DNA of 58,786 bases, from contig DXLP01000014.1 in NCBI GenBank assembly GCA_019414645.1, positions 1 to 58,786 of the forward strand. Direction: 5' to 3'. The position numbers and the translations under genes are program-made. Below the pieces are notes generated by a model. The model saw nothing but the letters and a program-made list of their open reading frames with translations, searched no databases and was not told the DNA's origin. Below are positions 51,096-58,786 of the stretch, in pieces (positions within the stretch are counted from its first letter, which is position 1; every line of letters starts with the position of its first letter). This stretch comes from Collinsella sp. GTDB taxonomy: Bacteria; Actinomycetota; Coriobacteriia; Coriobacteriales; Coriobacteriaceae.

Positions 51096-53549
51096 ATGCG
51101 CGTTTCTTACGACTGGCTCAAGACCATGATCGATATTCCGGAGGATCCCAAGACCCTTTCGGACGAATATATCCGTACCGGCACCGAGGTCGAGGCGATC
51201 GACACCGTGGGCGAGTCCTTCGACCACGTGGTGACCGCCAAGGTGCTCACCAAGACCCCGCACCCCGATAGCGACCACATGTATGTGTGCTCGGTCGACG
51301 TGGGTGACAAGAACCTCGACGCCGACGGCAACCCCGCTCCGCTGCAGATCGTCTGCGGCGCGCAGAACTTCGAGGCCGGCGACCACATCGTCACGGCCAT
51401 GATTGGCGCCGTGCTTCCCGGCGACGTTAAGATCAAGAAGAGCAAGCTTCGCGGCGTCGTGTCCATGGGCATGAACTGCTCCGCGCGCGAGCTCGGCCTG
51501 GGTGGCGACCACTCCGGCATCATGATCCTGCCCGAGGATACGCCCTGCGGCATGCCGTTTGCCGAGTACGTGGGCTCGAGCGACACCGTGCTCGACTGTG
51601 AGATCACGCCCAACCGTCCCGACTGCCTGTCCATGATCGGCATGGCCCGCGAGACCGGCGCCATCTTCGACCGCGATTTCCACGTTGAGCTGCCCGCTAT
51701 CAAGGTCGAGACCGGCCGCGCGACCGACGACGAGCTTTCCGTCGAGATCGCCGACGAGGGCCTGTGCGACCGCTACGTTGCCCGCATCGTGCGCAACGTC
51801 AAGGTCGGCCCGTCGCCAGACTGGATGGTCAAGCGCCTCAACGCCCTGGGCGTGCGCCCGCACAACAACATCGTCGACATCACCAACTACATGATGATGC
51901 TCACCGGTCAGCCGCTGCACGCCTTTGACCTGGACACCTTTGCCGAGCGCGATGGCCACCGTCGTGTGGTGGTTCGTGCCGCCCAGCAGGACGAGAAGTT
52001 CACGACGCTCGACGGCGAGGAGCGCGTGCTCGACGCCGGCATGGGCCTCATCACCGACGGCGAGCGTCCCGTGGCGCTGGCCGGCGTAATGGGCGGCATG
52101 GATTCCGAGATCGAGGACGACACCGTCGACGTGATGGTCGAGAGCGCCTGCTTCAACGCCGGTCGCACCTCGCACACCAGCCGCGACCTTTCGCTGATCT
52201 CCGACGCCTCCATTCGCTTTGAGCGCCAGGTTGACGAGACCGGCTGCGTGGATGTTGCCAACGTTACCTGCGCGCTGATTGAGGAGATCGCCGGCGGCGA
52301 GGTCGCTCCCGGCTATGTGGACGTGTTCCCCGCGCCCAAGACCATCGACAGCATCAAGCTGCGCCTGGCCCGCGTGCACGCCATCTGCGGTGCCGACATC
52401 GAGTCCGACTTTATCGAGCGCTCGCTCACCCGCCTGGGCTGCACCGTCGAGCGCGACGGCGAGGACTTTATGGTCACGCCGCCGAGCTTCCGTCCCGACC
52501 TGCCGCGTGAGATCGACCTGATCGAGGAGGTCTTGCGCTTATGGGGCATGGGCCGCGTGACGGCGACCATTCCGGCTGCCAAGAACCACATCGGCGGTCT
52601 GACCCGCGAGCAGAAGCTCACTCGTAAGGTCGGCGAGATCCTGCGCGCCTGCGGCCTCAACGAGACCACGACTTTTGGCTTTGCCGCCCCGGGCGACCTG
52701 GAGAAGATCGGTATGTCCACCGAGGGTCGCGGTTGCCCCGTGGTGCTCATGAACCCGCTGGTAGCCGAGCAGACCGAGATGCGCCGCTCGCTGTTGCCAG
52801 GCCTGTTGCAGTCTGTGGCCTACAACGAGGCCCACGGCACGCCCAACGTGCATCTGTACGAGGTCGGCAGCTTGTTCCACGGTCGCGAGAACGCCAGCCT
52901 GCCCAAGGAGACCAAGTCCGTGGCGGGCGTGCTCTCGGGCCAGTGGAGCGAGCGGTCCTGGAACATGAAGTACCGTAAGCTGCGCTTCTTCTTTGGCAAG
53001 GGCATTGTCGAGGAGCTGCTTGCTCAGCTGCGCATCGAGAAGGTTCGCTTCCGTCCCGTCGAGGGCGAGGGCTATGCCTTCCTGCAGCCGGGTCGTGCGG
53101 CTGAGGTTCTGTCCGGCGGCACCGTGCTGGGCTGGGTTGGCGAGATCCACCCCAAGGCGCGCGAGGCCATGGGCATCGACGAGGTCGTCGTTGCCTTTGA
53201 GCTCGACTTGGACAAGCTGATCAAGGGCGCCCGCAACCAGGAGAACTACCGCGAGTTCTCGCAGTACCCGGCCGTTGAGCACGACCTTGCTATCGTGGTC
53301 GACAACACTGTGACCTGCGAGGATCTTGAGCGCCGTATTACCAGCGCCGGAGGCAAGCTGCTCGAGGGCGTGCGCCTGTTCGACGTCTACCGCGATCCCG
53401 TCCGTATCGGTGCGGGCAAGAAGTCCATGGCCTTTGCGCTTACGTATCGCTCCGACGACCACACGCTCACCAGCGAAGAGGTCGAAAAAGCGCACCAGAA
53501 GATCGTCACCAAGGTGTGCAAGGGCGTAAACGGCGAGGTCCGCGGCTAG
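51096..53549 (+). CDS. pheT: Phenylalanyl-tRNA synthetase beta subunit
   Basis: 817 residues, normal length. The N-terminal tRNA-binding (EMAP-II-like) domain is about 40-150 (VTAKVLTKTPHPDSDHMYV and IVCGAQNFEAGD). The B3/B4 editing region is about 210-380, B5 follows near residue 410, the inactive class II-like core with LLPGLLQSVAYNE about 565-577, and the ferredoxin-fold anticodon-binding domain at the C-terminus (YREFSQYPAVEHDLAIVVDN to the end). It lies 63 bp after pheS in the same T-box-controlled transcript. The ATG follows AAAGGAGACCAGTTAG. Confidence 0.97.
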   Translation: MRVSYDWLKTMIDIPEDPKTLSDEYIRTGTEVEAIDTVGESFDHVVTAKVLTKTPHPDSDHMYVCSVDVGDKNLDADGNPAPLQIVCGAQNFEAGDHIVTAMIGAVLPGDVKIKKSKLRGVVSMGMNCSARELGLGGDHSGIMILPEDTPCGMPFAEYVGSSDTVLDCEITPNRPDCLSMIGMARETGAIFDRDFHVELPAIKVETGRATDDELSVEIADEGLCDRYVARIVRNVKVGPSPDWMVKRLNALGVRPHNNIVDITNYMMMLTGQPLHAFDLDTFAERDGHRRVVVRAAQQDEKFTTLDGEERVLDAGMGLITDGERPVALAGVMGGMDSEIEDDTVDVMVESACFNAGRTSHTSRDLSLISDASIRFERQVDETGCVDVANVTCALIEEIAGGEVAPGYVDVFPAPKTIDSIKLRLARVHAICGADIESDFIERSLTRLGCTVERDGEDFMVTPPSFRPDLPREIDLIEEVLRLWGMGRVTATIPAAKNHIGGLTREQKLTRKVGEILRACGLNETTTFGFAAPGDLEKIGMSTEGRGCPVVLMNPLVAEQTEMRRSLLPGLLQSVAYNEAHGTPNVHLYEVGSLFHGRENASLPKETKSVAGVLSGQWSERSWNMKYRKLRFFFGKGIVEELLAQLRIEKVRFRPVEGEGYAFLQPGRAAEVLSGGTVLGWVGEIHPKAREAMGIDEVVVAFELDLDKLIKGARNQENYREFSQYPAVEHDLAIVVDNTVTCEDLERRITSAGGKLLEGVRLFDVYRDPVRIGAGKKSMAFALTYRSDDHTLTSEEVEKAHQKIVTKVCKGVNGEVRG

Positions 53550-53671
53550 GTCCTGCGCTGGGGTATGGGTCAGCGGTGGCTGCTGCCGAGTCCTACGTGA
53601 CTGCTGTGCCCGGTATAAGGCACCGTTGAGCCTGCATATATGACACGCGCATTACATAACGGCGTGCTGCT

Positions 53672-53738
53672 TTGTCGGCAGTGCGCCGTTTTGCTATGAT
53701 AGCCCGCGGCGTGTTACGAATCTGACATTACGTAACAC
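53672..53738 (+). promoter_or_regulatory. Promoter and NikR-like operator of the ECF metal transporter
   Basis: TTGTCG (53672-53677) and TATGAT (53695-53700) are 17 bases apart. Starting ten bases downstream, GTGTTACG (53711-53718) and CGTAACAC (53731-53738) form a perfect 8-bp dyad with a 12-base spacer, right where transcription should begin. GTGTTAC-N14-GTAACAC resembles nickel-repressor (NikR) sites described outside the enterobacteria. No nikR gene is in the window. Confidence 0.65.
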
Positions 53739-53795
53739 TGGAAAGGTGATTCAAGCGGCGTTGCAATTCCGTGCGCCGATAACCGGGAGGCGTAC

Positions 53796-54881
53796 ATGCA
53801 CATTCCAGATAATTATCTGTCCCCGCAGACCGATGCCGTTATGGCGGTGGCGATGGTGCCCGTTTGGATCCACTGCATCAAGAAGGTGCGCGCCACGCTC
53901 GATCGCGAGCACATGGCGTTCCTGGGCATCTGCGCCGCGTTCTCCTTCCTGCTCATGATGTTCAACGTGCCGCTGCCTGGCGGCACCACAGGCCACGCCG
54001 TTGGTGGCGCACTCATCGCGCTGCTGCTGGGCCCCGAGGCCGCGGCTATCGCGGTTTCGGTCGCGCTGGCGCTGCAAGCGCTGCTGTTTGGCGACGGCGG
54101 CATCCTGTCCTTTGGCGCTAACTGCTTTAACATGGCCTTCGTGTTGCCGTTTGCCGCAGCCATCGTGTTCCGCGCGCTTAACAGCCGTTTGCACGACAAG
54201 AGCTGGGGCACCTCGGTTTCGGCCATCGTAAGCGGCTGGGTCGGCCTGTGCCTGGCGGCCCTGTGCGCAGCAATCGAGTTTGGTATTCAGCCGATGCTTT
54301 TCACGAATGCTTCGGGCGCTCCGCTGTACTGCCCCTTCCCGCTGTCCATTGCCATTCCGGCCATGATGATCCCGCATATGTTGGCAGCCGGCGTGGTCGA
54401 GGGCGTGGCGACTGCCGCGATCTACGGCTTTATCAAGAAGACGGCGCCGAGCGTTATCGTCGGCCCCGAGGCCGCCGATGGACAGCTTGCTGCCGAGGGC
54501 GCTGCTGCCAAGAAGACCTCGCTGGTCCCCACGCTCATCTTGGTTGCCGTGCTTGTCGTGGCCACGCCGCTGGGCCTGCTGGCCACGGGTGACGCCTGGG
54601 GTGAGTGGGACGCCGAGGGCGCCGCGACCGCCGTTCAGGAGGTTGGCGACGACAGCCTGCAGGCTTCGGTCGGTCTCGACACCCCGACCTTTGCCGATGC
54701 GCTGCCTACGGGTGATTACCTGCAGGCCTATTCCGAGGAGCAGGGTCTCGGCTTTGCCGGTCAGGCTGCCATGTATATCCTGTCCGGCGTGATTGGCGTG
54801 GCGGTGCTCACCATCGCATTCCGTCTGATCTCGCTGACGGTCAAGGAAAGCGGTGCTCATGGCGATGGTCGAGCTGCCTAG
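53796..54881 (+). CDS. ECF metal transporter, substrate-binding NikM/CbiM component with fused C-terminal domain
   Basis: 361 residues. The N-terminus MHIPDNYLSP and His 67 (GGTTGHAVGG) are the metal-binding residues of the NikM-type S component (free amine, His 2, His 67). Six or seven membrane helices follow to about residue 225. A linker and a further pair of helices (about 245-355) form a NikN/PDGLE-like domain fused on. With the two following genes it makes an energy-coupling-factor importer. Nickel is favoured over cobalt by the MHIPD start and the upstream NikR-like dyad, but the protein alone does not settle it. GGGAGG precedes the ATG by five bases. Confidence 0.85.
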   Translation: MHIPDNYLSPQTDAVMAVAMVPVWIHCIKKVRATLDREHMAFLGICAAFSFLLMMFNVPLPGGTTGHAVGGALIALLLGPEAAAIAVSVALALQALLFGDGGILSFGANCFNMAFVLPFAAAIVFRALNSRLHDKSWGTSVSAIVSGWVGLCLAALCAAIEFGIQPMLFTNASGAPLYCPFPLSIAIPAMMIPHMLAAGVVEGVATAAIYGFIKKTAPSVIVGPEAADGQLAAEGAAAKKTSLVPTLILVAVLVVATPLGLLATGDAWGEWDAEGAATAVQEVGDDSLQASVGLDTPTFADALPTGDYLQAYSEEQGLGFAGQAAMYILSGVIGVAVLTIAFRLISLTVKESGAHGDGRAA

Positions 54882-55695
54882 CTGGCTTGCGGTCGAGCAG
54901 CGTTACGAGCCCACGGGCGCTCGTCATCGCGTGATGCAAAAGAACGTCCTGCACCTGGCGAGCCTGCTTGAGCGGGTTCGCCTGGGCGGGGGCGCGCACG
55001 AGGGCGGGTCGATGGTCGACCGCGCCCTTTCTTGCGTTTCGGCTCCGGTGCGCCTGGTGGGGATGTTCTTTTGCGTCCTGTGCGTGTGTCTGACGCAGAG
55101 CCCGCTGTACATCATGTTGATGGCGGCTATCGCGCTGGTGCTCGTTGCCGTGCGCCCTGTACGCGGGCTGCGCGCGACCTTTGTGTCGGCGTTGGCTGCC
55201 GCGGGGTTTGCCGTGGTTCTGGCACTGCCTGCCCTGCTGCTGGGCGCTTCTGCCGCGGGTGCCATGCTCAAAATTGCGCTTAAGACGTTCATTAACGTGT
55301 CGCTCGTGCTGGGTGTTTCGTGGACCCTCACGTGGAGCCGCATGTCGGCGGCGCTCAAGATGCTGCATCTACCCGACGAAGTTATCTTTACGTTTGATAT
55401 GGCGCTCAAGCACATCGAGGTGCTGGGTCGTACGGCGCACGATCTGTGCGAATCGGTCATGCTGCGCAGCGTTGGCCGTGCGCCCGAGGGATTTTCGCGT
55501 ACCGATTTGATCGCGGGTATCATGGGCATGACCTTTATCAAGGCGATGAAATGCAGCCGCGCGATGGACGAGGCTATGCTTTGCCGCGGCTTTGCCGGTG
55601 CGTATCCGGCTCCCGCGCGCGCCAGGTTTGGCTGGCGCGATGCGGCCTATGCGGCCGGCGTGGCGCTGCTGACAGTGTTGTGCGCCGTGCTGTAG
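54859..55695 (+). CDS. cbiQ: ECF metal transporter, transmembrane T component (CbiQ-like)
   Basis: About 278 residues. Five or six membrane helices (about 55-200 and at the end) carry the CbiQ coupling segments: LPDEVIFTFDMALKHIEVLG (about 172-191) and SVMLRSVGRAPEG, the Ala-Arg-Gly-type coupling loop being diverged here. It links the ATPase to the S component. The start is set at ATG 54859, overlapping the upstream gene by 23 bases; ATG 54865 is equally possible. Overlap with its neighbour indicates translational coupling. Confidence 0.85.
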   Translation: MAMVELPSWLAVEQRYEPTGARHRVMQKNVLHLASLLERVRLGGGAHEGGSMVDRALSCVSAPVRLVGMFFCVLCVCLTQSPLYIMLMAAIALVLVAVRPVRGLRATFVSALAAAGFAVVLALPALLLGASAAGAMLKIALKTFINVSLVLGVSWTLTWSRMSAALKMLHLPDEVIFTFDMALKHIEVLGRTAHDLCESVMLRSVGRAPEGFSRTDLIAGIMGMTFIKAMKCSRAMDEAMLCRGFAGAYPAPARARFGWRDAAYAAGVALLTVLCAVL

Positions 55696-55717
55696 GCGCT
55701 GCTGGTTCCGACTGGGG

Positions 55718-56512
55718 ATGCAAATGGGGAAGGGCGACGTTTTGGCAAACGATACAAATGACGCGATGGGCGCGAGCGGTGCTGTTGGCGCCGAGGCAAC
55801 GCCGCTCATCGAGTTTCGCGACGTGGTGTTTTCCTATGCGGGCCATACGGTGGTCGACGGCGTTTCGCTGCGCGTGGACCGTGGTGAACTCGTTGCCCTG
55901 CTCGGTCCCAACGGCTGCGGCAAGACGACGATTATGCGTCTTATTAACGGCCTTGAACTCGTGGATGCAGGGGCATACCTGTTTGACGGGCACGTGATCG
56001 ATGAGGCGTTTCTAAAGGATTCCGCGGCCGCTCAGCGTTTTCATCAGCGCGTAGGTTTTGTGTTTCAGAATGCCGATGCTCAGCTGTTCTGCGCTACGGT
56101 GGGCGAGGAAGTTGCTTTTGGTCCCGCGCAGATGGGGCTGCCGGCAGACGAGCTCGAGCGCCGCGTGCGCGATGCCATGGGGCTGTTCCAGGTTGCCGAC
56201 CTTGCCGACGCCTCTCCCTATCAGCTCTCGGGCGGGCAAAAGAAGCGCGTTGCGCTGGCTGCGGTGGTGTCGATGAACCCGGATATCTTGGTCCTCGACG
56301 AGCCTACCAATGGGCTCGACGAGGATTCATGCGACATTGTGGTCAACTTCTTGCTGGCCTATGTTGCTGCCGGTAAGACGGTCTTGATGAGCACGCACCA
56401 TCAGGATTTGGTACGACGCCTGGGTGCCCGCGCCATCTATATCGATCGATATCACCATGTGGTCGAGGCGCCGGTGTCTTCGTATGGAACCGAGAGCGGC
56501 GCTGCGGAATAG
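55718..56512 (+). CDS. ECF metal transporter, ATP-binding component (CbiO-like)
   Basis: 264 residues. Walker A is LLGPNGCGKTTIM (about 61-73), the Q-loop is in GFVFQNADAQLFC (about 111-123), the signature LSGGQKKRVALA (about 168-179) and Walker B ILVLDEPTNGLD (about 189-200), with the switch His in MSTHHQDLV. GFVFQNPDxQ-type Q-loops are typical of ECF ATPases. The first ~28 residues are poorly conserved, so a later start (such as TTG at about 55742) is possible. It closes the three-gene transporter operon. Confidence 0.9.
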   Translation: MQMGKGDVLANDTNDAMGASGAVGAEATPLIEFRDVVFSYAGHTVVDGVSLRVDRGELVALLGPNGCGKTTIMRLINGLELVDAGAYLFDGHVIDEAFLKDSAAAQRFHQRVGFVFQNADAQLFCATVGEEVAFGPAQMGLPADELERRVRDAMGLFQVADLADASPYQLSGGQKKRVALAAVVSMNPDILVLDEPTNGLDEDSCDIVVNFLLAYVAAGKTVLMSTHHQDLVRRLGARAIYIDRYHHVVEAPVSSYGTESGAAE

Positions 56513-56591
56513 TTGCTGCGTAGAGCGTGCGTAGCGGCCCGCGCGGCTTTGCCGTGATGGTATAGTTATCCAGGTTTTTATGGGGGTGGCT

Positions 56592-57440
56592 ATGCCAAGC
56601 TGGAACATTCATATCGCTCAGACGGAGCGTTTGCTGGAGTGCACCGGCGCGCTTGCCAATAGCGTGCGCGACCGCAATGCCTTTTTGTTTGGCTGCGTGG
56701 TTCCGGATATCTTCGTGGGCTATATGGTCCCTGGTATCGCTGATCCCATTCCGTATCGCATTACGCACTTTGCAAACCCCGAGCCTATCCCTAAGCCGCG
56801 CGAGCACGAGTTCTGGGATACCTATGTGGCGCCGCTGCTCAAAGGGGCGTCTGTTGGTACGCCGGCTGCCGCGACCTCGATCGCCGAGGAGCGCGAGCGA
56901 CTCAATCGGGTGCATTATCCCCAACGCTACAAGGACGCCGAGCCGGTTGCTGGTCCCGGTGCTAGCGAGCTTTCGCTCGCGCCCGGTGACGTGGCGCAGT
57001 CGCTGCTCGATTTGACGCTGGGCGTCTGGTCGCATCTGGTGGCGGATACCGTATGGAATACGCGCGTGAATCAGTACCTGGAGGCGCACGGCGGCAAGCC
57101 GTGCGAGGAATTCCGCATTAAAAAGCAAGGCGACTTTGACTGGTTTGGCAAGACGCTGGGCATCGTTTCCATTCCGCGTGCGACCGATCGCCTCTATACC
57201 GCTGCGACGCGTTTTGGGCAGTATCCCATCCATAAAGAATATGTGCTCAAGACTATCGGCGTCATGCACGAGATTGTACGCGAAAACCCCGGCGAGCCCG
57301 ATCATCCGCCGTATCGCCTGCTAACCGAGGAGTTTTTCGATGCAACGTTTACCGAGGTCATCGAGCTAACCGAGGCGGGATTTGCGGTTCGCGTTGCTGC
57401 TTCTGACGTTCCCGCAGTCCCCCTGATCGCTAGCTGCTAG
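56592..57440 (+). CDS. Zinc-dependent phospholipase C-like protein
   Basis: 282 residues. The opening MPSWNIHIAQTERLLE, then LFGCVVPDIFVGYMV (about 34-48), and the histidine/aspartate cluster VWSHLVADTVWNTRV (about 151-165) match the zinc-dependent phospholipase C family in its bacterial cytoplasmic form. Substrates of that branch are not known. The family begins MPxW, so the ATG at 56592 is preferred to the one at 56580. A possible -10 box TATAGT lies near 56560. Its end overlaps the next, convergent gene by four bases. Confidence 0.7.
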   Translation: MPSWNIHIAQTERLLECTGALANSVRDRNAFLFGCVVPDIFVGYMVPGIADPIPYRITHFANPEPIPKPREHEFWDTYVAPLLKGASVGTPAAATSIAEERERLNRVHYPQRYKDAEPVAGPGASELSLAPGDVAQSLLDLTLGVWSHLVADTVWNTRVNQYLEAHGGKPCEEFRIKKQGDFDWFGKTLGIVSIPRATDRLYTAATRFGQYPIHKEYVLKTIGVMHEIVRENPGEPDHPPYRLLTEEFFDATFTEVIELTEAGFAVRVAASDVPAVPLIASC

Positions 57441-58510
57441 CCGGCCGGCTTAACGGTGAACAGTTCATCCCAATTGACCAACAGCTCCCGTCGCAGGGCA
57501 TCTTCGGTGGTGCGTTCCTGATCGGTCTTTGGGATGTAGGGGAGCCCCGCCTTTTTATGGATGAGTTCGGCGATGTTGTTAAAGCTCTTCGTGTCTTTGA
57601 TTTGCTCATAGGTTATCTGGATAACGTCATAGCCCATGCTTGTGAGGGCGGTGGTGCGCTCGGCATCGGAGAGACTTGCGGCTTCGCTGTCGTGGGCTGA
57701 GCGGCCTTGACATTCCAGAATGACGCCCATGCTGTCGGTGTTGCTCTCGATGAGGATATCGGCGTAGCAGCAGGTTTTGTCATACAGTGAGCGCGCGGCT
57801 TCGCTGAGCGGGATGCGCGCGTTATTGGTGATGTCGATGCCCAAGCCGCCCTCGTCGCGGGGGAGCGAGATGAGTATGGACGTCTGGACTTCGGAGGGCG
57901 AGGCGGTCTGTCCCGTCATATGTTCGGCGGCCCAGCGGAGCTGCTTAACGCCGCGCAGACCTGCGGCCTGCTTGGCGAACGCGGCGATCTCCCCCGCGCT
58001 GAGGAGCGGCGCGCGCTTCCACAAGTTGGTGTCATTGCCCTTGGTGTCGACAACACGCTTCCAACCACAGTCGGGCGGAATGAGCTTAAGTGACATTGCC
58101 TCATCAAGTTGCTGTTGCGTACGCTTACAGGGCGTAAACACTGCAAAGGAACCGCACATCTCGTAGCAAGCCATGAGTAACTGGTTACGTGAGACCTGCG
58201 TAGCAAGGTTGAGCAGTGTGAATTCCGGTGACGTGACATCAAACCCATGCTCAGTCTGCCTAAACGACCCAGGAGGCGGCTCTTGGGTTAGCAGACGGCT
58301 GTGAAATAGCTTTCCGTTCGCGCGTTGTTTTCTTTCGCCCACGAATCTCCAAACTGGTGTGCCGAGCAAGTCTTTAAATACTGGCTGTTTTGAGTAATGC
58401 ACCAAGCGATGGTCATGGTCGGGCGGCAGGATTGCCGGATAGAGTCCGAGTATCTGGGGCGGGATGCGATAGTACTGAAAAGCCGTGGGTCCGCAGGCAA
58501 GAAATGACAT
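57437..58510 (-). CDS. Protein with PD-(D/E)XK/DUF559-like C-terminal domain, unknown role
   Basis: 357 residues. The N-terminal two-thirds are not recognised; FDVTSPEFTLLNLATQVSRN (about 88-107) resembles a winged-helix or recognition element of AbiEi-like and related proteins. The C-terminal part has YADILIESNTDSMGVILECQ (about 247-266), followed by GRSAHDSEAASLSDAERTTA and LTSMGYDVIQITYEQI. The Asp, Glu-x-Gln spacing and the HD just after suit a VSR/DUF559-type nuclease fold. This would make it a single-gene nuclease or defence protein, but I could not identify a named family. It is the last gene before the window end. Confidence 0.6.
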   Translation of the reverse strand: MSFLACGPTAFQYYRIPPQILGLYPAILPPDHDHRLVHYSKQPVFKDLLGTPVWRFVGERKQRANGKLFHSRLLTQEPPPGSFRQTEHGFDVTSPEFTLLNLATQVSRNQLLMACYEMCGSFAVFTPCKRTQQQLDEAMSLKLIPPDCGWKRVVDTKGNDTNLWKRAPLLSAGEIAAFAKQAAGLRGVKQLRWAAEHMTGQTASPSEVQTSILISLPRDEGGLGIDITNNARIPLSEAARSLYDKTCCYADILIESNTDSMGVILECQGRSAHDSEAASLSDAERTTALTSMGYDVIQITYEQIKDTKSFNNIAELIHKKAGLPYIPKTDQERTTEDALRRELLVNWDELFTVKPAG

Positions 58511-58556
58511 GGCGATCCGATCGTTTGAGCGTTGATTGGGCTAGAAAAGCTATTCG

Positions 58557-58686
58557 TTTCGGAAGTGCGGGGAAAAAGACAAATAGGTCAGACACAAGCG
58601 GTATTTAAGCCAACTTTATCAGGGGTTTTGTTGAAATAAAAGGGCTTGTGCTCGGGGGTAAGCAACTTATCCCCGCACTTCCGAAA
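58557..58686. repeat. Long inverted repeat upstream of the nuclease-like gene
   Basis: TTTCGGAAGTGCGGGGA (58557-58573) and its perfect 17-bp complement (58670-58686) surround a second pair, CACAAGC (58593-58599) and GCTTGTG (58644-58650). No gene is seen from 58511 to the window end. It may be an operator, an RNA structure or a mobile palindromic element. Confidence 0.6.
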
Positions 58687-58786
58687 ACGCGGTCGATCCG
58701 GCTCTTGCTAAAACGATTCAGCAGCATCGGATAAGGTGTGGGTTTGCCACCGGGTGAACACTTTTAGCGCCTGAGGCTTTATTTTT

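Noticed and set aside
51075..52379. 434-codon open frame antisense to pheT
   Set aside because: Same reasoning: opposite a confident essential gene with no start signal.
53550..53795. Cobalamin or NiCo riboswitch before the ECF operon
   Set aside because: I looked for the B12-box and the NiCo core and found neither; the promoter plus dyad explains the region better.

Overview
The window reads as a chromosomal segment of a gut coriobacterium, most likely Collinsella. The basis is high GC, short operons with strong GGAGG-type ribosome sites, and a gene mix (mannose-family PTS with SIS-domain deglycases, ECF metal transporter, hicAB, many small palindromic repeats) that fits the genus. This is inference from gene content; no rRNA is present. 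I see 47 protein genes, one tRNA, one T-box leader and an unusually rich set of palindromic or structured intergenic repeats.

Layout. 0.3-2 kb: a small membrane protein, then a translationally coupled nucleotidyltransferase/HTH pair that looks like a toxin-antitoxin module. 2-15.4 kb: mostly housekeeping (rmuC, an ABC exporter, nth, a zinc-ribbon protein, an ATP-grasp enzyme, mfd, a PAP2 phosphatase, threonine aldolase, a GNAT). 15.4-30.1 kb: a locus for Amadori products (fructoselysine/glucoselysine type), with three GntR/UTRA regulators, three FrlB-like SIS deglycases, one mannose-family PTS (EIIAB, EIIC, EIID) and a DMT transporter. It is interspersed with a HAD phosphatase, a YitT protein and recQ. 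The PTS would import and phosphorylate the sugar-amine, and the deglycases would split the 6-phosphate into a hexose phosphate plus the amine. 30-37.2 kb: a 2-hydroxyacid dehydrogenase, metA (predicted acetyl-CoA type), a 5-formyl-THF cyclo-ligase, hicAB with a palindromic promoter, and a large M16 metalloprotease. 37.5-42.1 kb: an accessory cluster (AlbA_2/HATPase protein, an unknown, an HNH endonuclease, a zinc-ribbon protein, a DUF5710-like protein). 42.3-49.5 kb: tRNA-Val(GAC) with promoter and terminator, an EamA transporter, a DUF4012-like surface protein, glmM and an M32 carboxypeptidase. 49.5-53.5 kb: a phenylalanine T-box and pheS-pheT. 53.7-56.5 kb: an ECF nickel/cobalt transporter behind a NikR-like operator. 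56.6-58.5 kb: a phospholipase C-like protein and a convergent protein with a nuclease-like C-terminus.

The most unusual content is between genes. A roughly 165-nt element occurs three times, each directly after a stop codon. Its arms change in step between copies while the fold is kept, as expected of a selected structured RNA. At least six other hairpin families are scattered in the gaps; several have unrelated stems but loops that share a TGTCCC/GGGACA core. No transposase or CRISPR array is visible.
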